Notes: generated from the sequence alone by a model not told the origin. Counted from the first letter of the stretch, positions 18,060-26,586 are shown. The stretch: 64,000 nt of DNA from Salipaludibacillus agaradhaerens (GCF_002019735.1 NZ_KV917378.1:2134869-2198868), one strand, 5' to 3'. A program made the numbers and translations.

Positions 18060-19157
18060 CTACTGATTGACTTCTATACTGCCATTGCTCGTTCTGCTTT
18101 CAATCATATGTGTTCCATTCCCTATGACGGCTTCACCTCTCGTCCCCTTTTCTTGCCCTTCCCAAGCAAGATTTCCATGAACTCGGCCATTCGAGGTGCT
18201 ACCACGGAAGGTCACATGACTGTCTTCTGGTAAGCTAAGAGTGATTTTTCCATTTGAAGTACTTAAATCCCAATCACCACCGATAACCGTACTTTCAGCT
18301 GTTATGGCACCATTTGTCGTTTTCAGTGACGCATCTTTCATCATGTCTTCTCCCGTTATTTTCCCATTGGACGTGGAAACATCAACATTGCCGTCAATAG
18401 TTGTGAGTTCAATGTGTCCGTTTGTATTTCGAACATAAAGATCCCCAGTTATATTTGCCACTTTAACATGACCGTTTCTCGTCTCTATGACAACATCATT
18501 TGCCACATTATCTACCTGTACAGCACCACTCATCAACTCTGTCCGAACAATAACATGATCAGGGACGTTTATGACAATATCAGCTTTGAGATTTTCATCT
18601 GTGGGAAACCAACTGTTTTCCGTCTCAATCTTATAACTAAAAATGCCCCCATCTTCCTCAGCGATTCTCTCACTATTAAAGTGACGCTCTAATTCAGATT
18701 CGGTAGAGCTATTTCCTGTCACTGTACCTTCAATGACTATGTCATCACTCTCCGTCCCTTCTATGCGTACCTTCCCTGCCGGTAGTTCCACATAAATTTC
18801 TTTAATCGTATTGCTGAGAGGATAGTTTTCTTGAATGGTAATACTTTCGCCTCGTTCTAATAATTGAAAGAGAGCAGACCATCCGTTTTCATTCTCCGCA
18901 TAGCTTTGATAAAAATTACCGATTATGATCACAATAATCAACAACGTTATAGATCCTTTATCAAACGTAAGTCTATCCTCTTCTTCTCTTTTTTTATAAA
19001 AAAAGATGATTTCTAGTAAAAATGAGATAATGAGTAATGGCCATACATAATCAAACACATGACTATAAGGGAGTCCTGTCCAACGTTCTGTTAACAGCAA
19101 GATACCGAACAACACGATACATAAGCCTAACGTTCTTCTGCCAATTCTAGTTATCAT
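18060..19157 (-). CDS. DUF4097-type beta-helix membrane protein (LiaG-like)
   Basis: 365 aa. The N-terminus has three to four hydrophobic helices (RTLGLCIVLFGILLLTE, FDYVWPLLIISFLLEIIFFY, ITLLIIVIIIGNFYQ) like the membrane part of LiaF/DUF5668 proteins. The rest is a DUF4097 repeat domain with short beta-strand units such as DVVIETRNGHVKVANITGDLYV and recurring TSNGKI/TTNGAI turns. Family members sit in envelope-stress modules, but the exact function is unknown. I chose the ATG at 19157 (GGAGG 7 bases upstream). No partner kinase or sigma gene is adjacent. Confidence 0.75.
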   Translation of the reverse strand: MITRIGRRTLGLCIVLFGILLLTERWTGLPYSHVFDYVWPLLIISFLLEIIFFYKKREEEDRLTFDKGSITLLIIVIIIGNFYQSYAENENGWSALFQLLERGESITIQENYPLSNTIKEIYVELPAGKVRIEGTESDDIVIEGTVTGNSSTESELERHFNSERIAEEDGGIFSYKIETENSWFPTDENLKADIVINVPDHVIVRTELMSGAVQVDNVANDVVIETRNGHVKVANITGDLYVRNTNGHIELTTIDGNVDVSTSNGKITGEDMMKDASLKTTNGAITAESTVIGGDWDLSTSNGKITLSLPEDSHVTFRGSTSNGRVHGNLAWEGQEKGTRGEAVIGNGTHMIESRTSNGSIEVNQ

Positions 19158-19360
19158 CACTTTTCCTCCGATCTTTCCCATGTTATTTTACTGTATTAAT
19201 TTCAGAAGAGGAACCGCCTTACGGAATATTTCATATAAGACTTTAGACGGAATGTTGTGTCAATAGAAGGCCTCGTCTGCTTATAAATTTAATCTCCTTT
19301 TTAAACTATGGTATAGTGGCAGTTGTGCAAGAAAATTTGGACAAAAACAGCTCATATTTA

Positions 19361-19386
19361 TGTAACTTTCAAAAATCGACAGCGTC
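19361..19386 (+). promoter_or_regulatory. ECF-type promoter before the GerMN lipoprotein gene
   Basis: TGTAAC-N16-CGTC, with the same -35 hexamer and spacing as the sigX promoter at 8879. It ends 40 bases before the ATG, in the expected position. Confidence 0.65.
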
Positions 19387-19426
19387 TAACTTTATGAACT
19401 AATACAAATTTAAAGGGGTTTTAAAT

Positions 19427-20098
19427 ATGAAAAAGTTAACAGGGTTATGTCTTGCGATAAGTTTCATTATCGTATTGGCTGCATGTAATCAAAATGAGAA
19501 CACGACTGGTAATGAAAACAATACGTTAAATGACACTAATGACGTGACGAATCACGAAGAGAATGCCAATAATGACGAAAATGCTAATAACGAAAACGAT
19601 ACGACTGTCAATAACAGTTCGGTTGAAGAAGAAGCAAATAATGAAGCTAAAAACGCTGCCACTGAAGAAGTCGATACTATTGACAACCTGACCCTCTATT
19701 TTTCCGATGATCAACTCATGCATACGTATCGCGTAGAATCAGGTGTGAGTGTTGCTGCTAACGAAGCTGGGGCATTAGAAGCTATGCAGTTATGGGCAGC
19801 AGGTCCAACGCATGAAGATTTATATCCTCTTTTACCTGCAGGAACAACAGTCGATTCTGTTGAATTCAATGACGATGTCGCCCATGTCTCTTTCTCAGTT
19901 GAGATTAATGAAGCTAACTTCGGCTCAGGCGGTGAAGTTATGATGACAGAGCAAGTCGCCATGATGATGGAACAGTTCGGCTATGATGAAACAGTTATCC
20001 TTATCGATGGCCAAGAGCCAGGTGAAATTTTAAGTCATATGGAATATTCTGAACCGATTCCTGCTAATGACCCTGAAGATTATGAATGGATAGATTAA
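19427..20098 (+). CDS. GerMN-domain lipoprotein
   Basis: 223 aa. Signal peptide with lipobox IVLAAC (Cys at residue 20), then about 60 residues of Asn/Asp/Glu-rich linker, then a GerMN domain (NLTLYFSDDQLMHTYRV ... AMQLWAAGP ... LYPLLPAGTTV ... VHFD-like VAHVSFS). The GerMN fold is found in spore germination protein GerM and in the extracellular part of RsiX. AAAGGGG precedes the ATG. The ECF promoter suggests SigX control, linking it to the sigX-rsiX locus 10 kb away. Function unknown beyond an extracytoplasmic anchored domain. Confidence 0.82.
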   Translation: MKKLTGLCLAISFIIVLAACNQNENTTGNENNTLNDTNDVTNHEENANNDENANNENDTTVNNSSVEEEANNEAKNAATEEVDTIDNLTLYFSDDQLMHTYRVESGVSVAANEAGALEAMQLWAAGPTHEDLYPLLPAGTTVDSVEFNDDVAHVSFSVEINEANFGSGGEVMMTEQVAMMMEQFGYDETVILIDGQEPGEILSHMEYSEPIPANDPEDYEWID

Positions 20099-20171
20099 TT
20101 AAAAAAGAGACTTTCCAACCTTAACTCTTTTATGGAAAGTTAGTTCTCTGAAAACTTTTCGCTTCTAGCTT

Positions 20172-20225
20172 AAGATGTCTCAAAAAGCGCAGGATTACTG
20201 CCTTTATGAGACATCTTTTCTTTAT
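20172..20225 (+). terminator. Terminator after the GerMN lipoprotein gene
   Basis: AAGATGTCTCA (20172-20182) pairs with TGAGACATCTT (20207-20217), followed by TTCTTTATTTT. A smaller hairpin (ACTTTCC/GGAAAGT) lies just before it. Confidence 0.65.
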
Positions 20226-20851
20226 TTTCTGAAATGATGATGTCACATTTAAAGTTCATGGAGGAGATAGGTGATTACTTCATAATTTTTAAAATGAGAG
20301 GTGCTGGCCAATTTTGAGTCGTCCTATGTTCCATTTATTTAGGGGGTACCATTAAAGGATTTCATTTAAATCAAGATGCACCGTACTATTAGTATTTTAG
20401 CAAATACTCTCCTTAAGGTGAGGGAGGCTAAATGATCTTAATAGAGATGCTCAGTTATTGTAAAAATTTGATTGACAAATTTAAGAATGTTATTAAACTA
20501 AAACATAGTTCTACCTCAGACTTCTCTTTAAATTTCTTCTAGACCTCGTTTTCTTTTCAATTCTTTTTTTACTCGCATTAAGACCCGAAAAAATAACCTT
20601 TCCAAAGTTCAAATAAATTAATACTCAAGATGGCATACGTATGAAGATTAAAGGGGTTATTTTGGGCCATTGCCGTTATTCTTTTTAAAGTAAATATTAG
20701 GAAAAGATCGTTCCGTGACTGAAGTTAACACTAGACTTTGATAGTGGAAGAGATTGGGGAAAGAACAGTAGTTTAGCCCGCTAGTTTTGTCTAAATGATT
20801 TATCATTAAGTGCCTTGTAAAAGGCATGATCATCGATAGGAGGATGATGTT
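20226..20851. other. Long AT-rich gene-free stretch
   Basis: No open frame above 40 codons with a ribosome site and no recognisable RNA. Short inverted repeats exist (AAAATAACC near 20590 with GGGGTTATTTT near 20655), but they are not embedded in a recognisable element. It may be decayed coding DNA. Confidence 0.4.
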
Positions 20852-21367
20852 ATGGGATTTTCAGAAGACTATCAGACCTTTATGCATACTCACTTGCAGG
20901 CAAGAACCGGTGAACGATTGCGACGCTTACAAGAAGGGCACAAACATGCTGAAAGGTTGTTTTTAAAGCAAGTGTGGTGGCCATTATTCCATCAATTTAG
21001 TTATCTGTATCCAGAGTATGAAGTCCATGATTTTAAGGACGGTCAAAGATTTTTGGATTTTGCTTATATTCGTCCCGGCATCCGTATTTGCCTTGAGATT
21101 GACGGCTACGGCCCTCACTTAAAGAACATAAGCAGATGGCAATTTTCCGACAGTCTAGAACGTCAAAACCAGCTAGTAATTGACGGATGGACCGTGATCC
21201 GCTTTTCATATGACCAAGTTAAAGAGAAACCTCGTCGATGCCAACAAATTGTTCAGCAAGTGATCGCCCGCTGGCTAGGAGATGAGTTGGACCAGACCAG
21301 TCTCTCTTTAGTAGAAAAGGAAGTGCTGCGACTAGCAATTCGAAAAGGAGAAGTCATAAAGTCATAA
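20852..21367 (+). CDS. DUF559/Vsr-like endonuclease-fold protein, frameshifted
   Basis: 171 aa before a premature stop. The central part looks like the PD-(D/E)XK nuclease variant of DUF559/Vsr proteins: D69 in RFLDFAYI, then E82-I-D84-G in ICLEIDGYGPH, a basic helix (DSLERQNQLVIDGW) and the terminal strand WTVIRFSYDQV. The N-terminus is rich in Arg/His helices. AGGAGGATG precedes the ATG. The frame breaks at an 8-bp tandem duplication (GTCATAAA/GTCATAAC, 21353-21368). Without it the protein would run on into a winged-helix domain, to about 220 aa. The substrate is unknown; the fold call is moderately sure. Confidence 0.65.
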   Translation: MGFSEDYQTFMHTHLQARTGERLRRLQEGHKHAERLFLKQVWWPLFHQFSYLYPEYEVHDFKDGQRFLDFAYIRPGIRICLEIDGYGPHLKNISRWQFSDSLERQNQLVIDGWTVIRFSYDQVKEKPRRCQQIVQQVIARWLGDELDQTSLSLVEKEVLRLAIRKGEVIKS

Positions 21368-21522
21368 CCCCTATAGAAGTCCAAAAGCATTTAAATCTAA
21401 GTGACAAGACCGTAAAAAAGGTGCTTTCTCAACTACTCGAAAAAAAGATGCTGCTTCCTGCATCTGGGATCATGAGAATCCGCTCTTATCGATTGGGAGA
21501 GCAGATTAAGAACCCGATCTGA
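21361..21522 (+). pseudogene. Displaced winged-helix C-terminus of the DUF559-like gene
   Basis: Read from 21361 in the shifted frame: VITPIEVQKHLNLSDKTVKK, then a helix and hairpin wing (VLSQLLEKKMLLPASGIM, RIRSYRL), ending at TGA 21520-21522. This is a clean winged helix-turn-helix. It joins seamlessly to ...AIRKGE of the upstream part if 8 bases are removed, so it is the original C-terminus, now out of frame and lacking a start. Confidence 0.7.
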
Positions 21523-21571
21523 GAAATAAAGCTAAGCTTCCATTAGTGGGGATTTTACTGCTCCTTAAAGA

Positions 21572-21770
21572 GTGAGATAAGCGGAAAAAATTCTCTTAAA
21601 TAGGCATTAGCCATGATAATCGCTTAAATAGACGGAGAGATTCCGCTAATGATCCGAAAAATCTGAGAAATGGGGCGTTTTGCTTTGCATAACCGGAAAA
21701 ATTCCCCCTATATTCCCCAAATTGAGCTCTCTTCTGTATCTAACCGAAAAATATCCGCTTATTTTACTCT
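21572..21770. repeat. Cluster of degenerate CGGAAAAATTCCG-type repeats
   Basis: Five related units start near 21581 (GCGGAAAAAATTC), 21632 (ACGGAGAGATTCCGCT), 21653 (TCCGAAAAATCTGAG), 21692 (ACCGGAAAAATTCCCC) and 21742 (AACCGAAAAATATCCGCTTA). Approximate consensus ACCGGAAAAATTCCGCTTA, itself nearly palindromic. Spacings are about 20-50 bases. No gene lies in the 420 bases between 21523 and 21943. Confidence 0.5.
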
Positions 21771-21943
21771 CACTAAAAGACTCTAATCTAAATAAAGAGG
21801 TGAACAGGTCCATAAAAGATTTTTACGCCTAGCCTACTATATGAGGATTGCACTTGTCTTTTTGTCCCTAATGCAATGCTTTCAGACATGGTAAGTAATG
21901 ATGGCGAGCGAACGTTATAAAATTGATTCGAATGGCATTTATG

Positions 21944-22438
21944 TCACAACAGCTTGTAAAAACAATACTCATCCACAGGTTCTCCATCAATAATTAACGA
22001 CTGTTTTCTATCTCCTTCTATAATAAAACCCATTTTTTTGTACAAATTAACGGCCTTGCTATTATCTTTTATGGCTGTTAATTCCAACCGTGTCAATCGC
22101 TTTTCTTTTGCCCAATTAAATAACCTTTTAAATAATTGTGACGCAACACCTTTCCCCCGATGCTCTGAACTAACACCCAAAACTATGTAAGCCCCATGCC
22201 TTGTACGATTAACAGTTCCTCCAAAAGCTCCTATGTAGCCAATAAGCGCCTCTTTTTCTTCACATACAAAAATGGTTGAGTTTTGTTGAGCTATTATTTT
22301 CTCCAATTGTTTTTCTTGTTCCGCTACCGTTGTTTTTCTTTCCCCTGGTTCATATAACATCCATCCTGACTCATCTATTTCATTGCATAAATTAAGAAAT
22401 GCATGAGCATCTTCCACTTTAATCGGTCTGATTAACAT
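21944..22438 (-). CDS. GNAT-family N-acetyltransferase
   Basis: 164-aa acetyl-CoA-dependent acyltransferase of unknown acceptor. The GNAT signature is clear: beta strand TIFVCEEKEALIGYIGAF, the acetyl-CoA loop VSSEHRGKGVASQLF (motif A, RGKGVA), and the C-terminal LELTAIKDNSKAVNLYKKMGF. The ATG at 22438 has GAGGTGA upstream; an ATG 24 bases earlier is less likely. Layout resembles RimI/PanM-like small-molecule or protein acetylases, but no specific call is possible. Confidence 0.8.
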   Translation of the reverse strand: MLIRPIKVEDAHAFLNLCNEIDESGWMLYEPGERKTTVAEQEKQLEKIIAQQNSTIFVCEEKEALIGYIGAFGGTVNRTRHGAYIVLGVSSEHRGKGVASQLFKRLFNWAKEKRLTRLELTAIKDNSKAVNLYKKMGFIIEGDRKQSLIIDGEPVDEYCFYKLL

Positions 22439-22559
22439 GTTCGTCACCTCACTCTTTTTCATTTATTCTATCATTATACTTTCGATTGTGTGTCTTAATA
22501 GATTCAAAATAATGTTACATCATTATGATCGTTTCTTTTAAAGAGTGCAAGACTGTTAA

Positions 22560-23189
22560 ATGTTAATTATAATTAAGAACATGATTGGAAAAAATGGGAG
22601 GTTATTTTCAATACTAAAAAGTACATCTCAATTAGTATTACACAGCTACCCTGGACTCATTGCACTCGTCACAGCCAAACATGATTCTCATGCAAATATG
22701 ATGGCGGCTGGTTGGCATTCTTACATGTCCGTAGCACCCCCAATATACGGGGTAGCAATAGGAAAAGAACGATTTACATATGAGCTTATTCAAAAAAGCG
22801 GTTCCTTTGCTATTAACTTTGTATCTGCAGAATATGCTCACTACATTGAAGTTTCTGGTAAAACAAGTGGACGAGACGGGGATAAGCTGGAAAAAATGAT
22901 GGCAAAGTGGCAGGCTGGTGAAGCGACTGGTGCGCCTATTCTCGAAAATGCCTATGTGGCTTACGAATGTACTGTAAGGGACTGTAAAACATATGGGGAC
23001 CATGATTGGATGAGTGGTGATATAAAACGGTTTTACAAAAATAACGATTTGTTTGAGGAAAATGGGTTACCGAATTTCACAAAACTGCAAATCCCACTTT
23101 TTCTCGGTCAGTCTCATTATTTAATTGCAGATAATGGCACAACGACGAAACACATTCAGCTTGAACCTGAAAACACTAAATCGGAATAG
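22560..23189 (+). CDS. Flavin reductase-like (FMN-binding split barrel) protein
   Basis: Up to 209 aa. The flavin reductase domain is recognisable from PGLIALVTAKH, NMMAAGWHSYMSVAPPIYGVAIGKERFTYELI, SGSFAINFVS and CTVRDCKTYGDHDWMSGDI, typical of FMN-binding oxidoreductases acting on small molecules. The start is uncertain: ATGs at 22560 and 22581 have weak ribosome sites, while a good GGGAGG at 22593 has no standard start codon in this frame at the right distance. A terminator follows. Confidence 0.8.
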   Translation: MLIIIKNMIGKNGRLFSILKSTSQLVLHSYPGLIALVTAKHDSHANMMAAGWHSYMSVAPPIYGVAIGKERFTYELIQKSGSFAINFVSAEYAHYIEVSGKTSGRDGDKLEKMMAKWQAGEATGAPILENAYVAYECTVRDCKTYGDHDWMSGDIKRFYKNNDLFEENGLPNFTKLQIPLFLGQSHYLIADNGTTTKHIQLEPENTKSE

Positions 23190-23273
23190 GCGACTCTCTG
23201 ACTTTAAAACATAGCCGTTTTTATTCATCATTAACGCTAATAGTGGCTTTCCACTCAGGGAGAGAGCGTGAAA

Positions 23274-23316
23274 GGCTAAGAGAGCAGTATGGACACTGCT
23301 CCCTTAGCCTTCTTTT
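23274..23316 (+). terminator. Terminator after the flavin reductase gene
   Basis: GGCTAAG-A-GAGCAGT pairs with ACTGCTC-C-CTTAGCC (23274-23309), followed by TTCTTTTATTTTTT on the plus strand. It abuts the stop codon of the convergent cadA. Confidence 0.75.
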
Positions 23317-25423
23317 ATTTTTTTAAAAGTCGTAAGCTATTCAGTGTGACAAGTAAGGTTGCTCCCATATCTGCCATAATGGCGATCCATAAGGTCAACC
23401 ATCCGAAAGGAACGAGCATAAGGGCTAGTAACTTCAATCCGAGTGAGAACGCAATGTTCTGCTTTATAATAGTTAATGTTTTTCTACTTAACTTAATAAG
23501 ATAAGGAATTTTTTTCAAGTCATCACTCATAAGGGCGATATCAGCAGTCTCTAATGCCGTATCAGTTCCTGTCCCACCCATCGCTATACCTAAGTCTGCC
23601 CTAGCTAATGCAGGCGCATCATTCATGCCGTCACCTACCATAGCAATCGTCTTTCCCTTCTTTTTTAAACTTTTAATCTCCAGTAGCTTCTCGTCAGGAA
23701 GGAGATTAGACATCACACGAATCCCTCCTGCTTCCTGACCAATCGCTTCAGCAGTGTAGCGCTGATCACCAGTAAGCATCACCAATTCCGAAACCCCTAG
23801 CTGCTTCAAAGCAGAAACGACCACTCTTGCTTCCTCTCTCACATCATCTCTGAGTGCCGCCAGTCCATAAAGGCGTGAGGATGTCCCAATGACAACTGTT
23901 GTTTTCCCTTGTTGTTCAAGACGTTGAAGCTTATGTTGCATCACCTCGCTAAGTGTGTGAGGGTGATACTCTTGTACATAGGAGGGACTGGCTGCAAAGA
24001 CGGTTTCCCCATTGATATCTGCCTTTACCCCTTTTCCTGTTATAGCCTCAACATTGGCTATTGGAAGATCTTTTAGCCTTTCCAAATGCTCAGAAGCGTA
24101 AGAGACTAATGTCTTTGCTAGTGGGTGATTCGATTGCTTTTCAACGTGATAAATAATCATTAATAAGTCATCTCCAGACACGCCATCCTCAGGCAAAATA
24201 TTTGTAACTGCCGGCATCCCCTTAGTCAAGGTCCCTGTTTTATCAAAGGCTAGCGAATTCAACTTACCTGCTTTTTCAAGGTAAACGCCACCTTTTATAA
24301 GAATACCTTGTTTTGCGCTGTTACCGATCGCTGTCACGATCGCCACAGGTGTGGAAATTACTAATGCACACGGACATCCAACAACGAGTGTGGCAAGCCC
24401 AAGATAAATCCATTCCTCCCAAGGAGCATTCAGCAAGAGTGGTGGGCCAATCATGAGAAGAAATGCCAGTAACATAATGGCTGGTGTGTAATAAGACGCA
24501 AATTTATCAATAAATTGTTGTGCAGGGGCTCTTTCACCTTGAGCTTCTTCTACAAGATGTATAATTTTCGCTAACGTCGTATCTTTCACATATTTTGTGA
24601 CGCGAATTGTTAATAGACCTTCTTCATTTAATGTTCCTGCATAAACTGGGTCATCGATCGTTTTATCTACAGGTATACTTTCTCCTGTAATAGCCGCCTC
24701 GTTTAGTGTGGAGGTCCCAGCGATGATATCACCGTCCAACGGAATTTTTTCCCCTGGTCGTACACTGATCTCTGTTCCTATCCTCACATCTTCAACTAAC
24801 ACCATCTCTTCTTGACCATTAGTTATAACTCTTGCTTCTTTAGGACCTTTCTCAACTAAAGATCGTATAGATTTTCTTGCTTTGTCCATCGAATACGTTT
24901 CTAAAGCTTCACTAATAGCAAATAACACGACGACAACAGCGGCTTCCCCCCATTCCCCAATTAAGGCGGCCCCTATAATGGCAATGGTCATGAGCGTCTT
25001 CATATCAAAAACGAGCTGACGTATATTTTTTAACCCTTGCCAAAACATGGCATAACCACCAACGATGATACTTATTAAAAATAATGTGACAGGAAGCACA
25101 TGCTGGTCGTGTAATATAAAGTGAAAAGTCCACCCAAACGCAGCTAGTATAGCTGATAAAGACACTTGTAATCGATTTTTATGCCAAAAAGAACGGCGTT
25201 CCTTCGTTTCTTCCTCATCAGTTGATCTTACCTTTAAATTTTCAAATGCCCCTGCTTGCTCAAGTTCTGAAACGGATACCTCACCATCTATGACAATTTT
25301 TTCAGCAGGAAAATTTACTTGTGCATCTTTTACACCTGGGAGATTTTTCACGTTCCTTTCAAACCGAGCGGCGCAGTTTGCACATGAAAAACCATCTATT
25401 TTAAATTGTTGTTCATTAGACAT
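23315..25423 (-). CDS. cadA: Cadmium/zinc-exporting P1B-type ATPase CadA
   Basis: Pumps Cd2+/Zn2+ (and probably Pb2+/Co2+) out across the cytoplasmic membrane. 702 aa: N-terminal HMA domain with GFSCANCAA (Cys14/Cys17), transmembrane metal site CPC in VVGCPCALVIS, phosphorylation motif DKTGTLT, the SNHPLAKTL histidine-proline motif and hinge GDGMNDAPAL. The ATG at 25423 overlaps the cadC stop by 8 bases (ATGTCTAA), so the genes are translationally coupled; an upstream in-frame ATG at 25444 lies deeper in cadC. The repressor CadC controls both. Confidence 0.93.
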   Translation of the reverse strand: MSNEQQFKIDGFSCANCAARFERNVKNLPGVKDAQVNFPAEKIVIDGEVSVSELEQAGAFENLKVRSTDEEETKERRSFWHKNRLQVSLSAILAAFGWTFHFILHDQHVLPVTLFLISIIVGGYAMFWQGLKNIRQLVFDMKTLMTIAIIGAALIGEWGEAAVVVVLFAISEALETYSMDKARKSIRSLVEKGPKEARVITNGQEEMVLVEDVRIGTEISVRPGEKIPLDGDIIAGTSTLNEAAITGESIPVDKTIDDPVYAGTLNEEGLLTIRVTKYVKDTTLAKIIHLVEEAQGERAPAQQFIDKFASYYTPAIMLLAFLLMIGPPLLLNAPWEEWIYLGLATLVVGCPCALVISTPVAIVTAIGNSAKQGILIKGGVYLEKAGKLNSLAFDKTGTLTKGMPAVTNILPEDGVSGDDLLMIIYHVEKQSNHPLAKTLVSYASEHLERLKDLPIANVEAITGKGVKADINGETVFAASPSYVQEYHPHTLSEVMQHKLQRLEQQGKTTVVIGTSSRLYGLAALRDDVREEARVVVSALKQLGVSELVMLTGDQRYTAEAIGQEAGGIRVMSNLLPDEKLLEIKSLKKKGKTIAMVGDGMNDAPALARADLGIAMGGTGTDTALETADIALMSDDLKKIPYLIKLSRKTLTIIKQNIAFSLGLKLLALMLVPFGWLTLWIAIMADMGATLLVTLNSLRLLKK

Positions 25424-25778
25424 CCGCTTTACCTTCTTTTTCATGCTCGACTGCGGTCCGAATAAGTTGGATCACATGTTCATCATCTAACCTGTAATAA
25501 GCAAGCTTGCCTTCTTTACGGAATTGTGCAAGTCCTTGCTTTTTTAACGCGCGTAAATGGTGAGACGCTGTAGCTGTAGAGCTTCCAATAACTTGAGCGA
25601 CATCACATACACACAATTCCTTTTGTATCGTCAATGCATAAGCAACTTTTAATCGAGTGTCATCTGCCAAAACCTTAAAAATTCTGCTCGTTCCTTGAAC
25701 GATCGTATCATCAATTGCAGCTTTAATATCAGCTACTTTACTTTCATCTACACAATAGATATCACACGTATCTTTCAT
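25416..25778 (-). CDS. cadC: Metal-sensing repressor CadC (ArsR/SmtB family)
   Basis: 120-aa winged-helix repressor released from DNA by Cd2+/Pb2+/Zn2+. It aligns closely with plasmid pI258 CadC. The sulfur ligands are present: Cys5 and Cys9 at the N-terminus and Cys56/Cys58 in ELCVCDVA. The recognition helix SSTATASHHLRALKKQGL and the wing FRKEGKLAYYRLDDEH are intact. First gene of the cadC-cadA operon, behind two matching operators. Confidence 0.93.
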   Translation of the reverse strand: MKDTCDIYCVDESKVADIKAAIDDTIVQGTSRIFKVLADDTRLKVAYALTIQKELCVCDVAQVIGSSTATASHHLRALKKQGLAQFRKEGKLAYYRLDDEHVIQLIRTAVEHEKEGKADV

Positions 25779-25807
25779 CCGTTATGTCCTCTCCTTCATT
25801 ATTAGAC

Positions 25808-25877
25808 ATTCAAATATCTGTTTGACTAATAATTATTATACGGGTGACTACTGTTTTATTCAAATATTTGTTTGAAT
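25808..25877 (-). promoter_or_regulatory. cadC-cadA promoter with two CadC operators
   Basis: Minus-strand promoter TTGAAT (25858-25863), 17-base spacer, TATAAT (25835-25840). Two copies of an operator-like palindrome, ATTCAAATAT(C/T)TGTTTGA(AT), start at 25808 and 25858, exactly 50 bp apart. One covers the -35 box and the other the region just after +1. The sequence resembles the pI258 cad operator (TCAAATA.../...TATTTGA). Confidence 0.8.
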
Positions 25878-26004
25878 GTTCATATACCTGTCATATTGCT
25901 ACCTAATGAATACTTCATGCTCTTCCCATCTTCACATATCATCATTCTCCCCCTCCCGAATGAGTCTGGGATAAAATGGATAGATGAAGCAGAACGGTGT
26001 TTAT

Positions 26005-26160
26005 TTGGCTAGGAGTAAATTTTCTAAAGAAGAAAAATCGAGGCATTAAAGCTGTTTTTAAAGATGGAAAAGACATAGGTGAATGTAGTCTGTCATGCTA
26101 ATCGGTAGTGAAGTGGATTCTTTTGATGAAGGTATTAAGCAGAAGTTGTAGAAGATATTA
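26005..26160 (+). pseudogene. Remnant of an IS3-family (IS150-type) transposase OrfA
   Basis: Starting at TTG 26005 the frame reads LARSKFSKEEK, then needs a one-base shift to continue as IEALKAVFKDGKDIGE-like sequence. This is the usual beginning of IS150-type OrfA (MARSKFSKEEKIEAL...). It then decays; no OrfB or terminal repeats are visible. The call rests on a short stretch. Confidence 0.4.
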
Positions 26161-26191
26161 ACTAACTAGTTCATCGCTAGTTAGTCATTTT

Positions 26192-26339
26192 ATCATAGAT
26201 AACCGTTGATAAAACTCCCGGCTCAAAATAGAGAGGAGAGCGAACGCTATTTAGGCGGGAGGTCACGCTTATGTCCTGATTCACTCTAAAATCAGTGAGA
26301 GAAGAACAAAAACAGTCATTGATTGAAAGCCGTTTTATA
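26192..26339 (-). repeat. Structured repeat family, copy B (inverted orientation)
   Basis: On the minus strand it reads ATAAAACGGCTTTCAATCAA ... GAATCAGGACATAAGCGTGA ... CCCGCCTAAATAG ... CTCTATTTTGAGCCGGGAG ... GGTTATCTATGATAAAA, matching copies C and D along its length. It ends 12 bases before the small ORF at 26351. Confidence 0.8.
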
Positions 26340-26350
26340 GGAGGGTTAAC

Positions 26351-26470
26351 ATGTCGATTTATGTATTTGCGATTTTAGGATATATTGTGTTATTTTTAAC
26401 AGCCATTGTATTGATAAGATCCCTATTTAGTTATTTTAGAAAAAAATTTACTAGTCGTGATAATAATTAA
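26351..26470 (+). CDS. Small single-helix membrane protein (39 aa)
   Basis: Starts MSIYVFAILGYIVLFLTAI, continues hydrophobic, then a basic tail SYFRKKFTSRDNN. TAGGAGGG sits 6 bases before the ATG, a strong ribosome site, and a clear terminator follows at 26539, so this looks like a real short gene. One transmembrane helix with the positive end inside. Family not recognised. Confidence 0.6.
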   Translation: MSIYVFAILGYIVLFLTAIVLIRSLFSYFRKKFTSRDNN

Positions 26471-26538
26471 GTTCAACATTAATAAAACAAGATAAAAAAT
26501 TAGAAAGCTGTCTTTAAAGAAACACCAAGACTTTTTGG

Positions 26539-26562
26539 ACTGTCCTCAGGGCAGTTTTTTTC
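26539..26562 (+). terminator. Terminator after the 39-aa ORF
   Basis: ACTGTCC-TCA-GGGCAGT followed by TTTTTTTC on the plus strand. Confidence 0.8.
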
Positions 26563-26586
26563 TTAAAAGTAAGATCAAGGCGTTTA

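Noticed and set aside
20570-20670. Insertion-sequence ends (AAAATAACC ... GGGGTTATTTT)
   Set aside because: The inverted repeat is short and AT-rich, encloses only about 55 bases and has no flanking duplication.
21572-21770. CRISPR array
   Set aside because: The units are short, degenerate and irregularly spaced, with no constant spacer length and no cas genes in the window.
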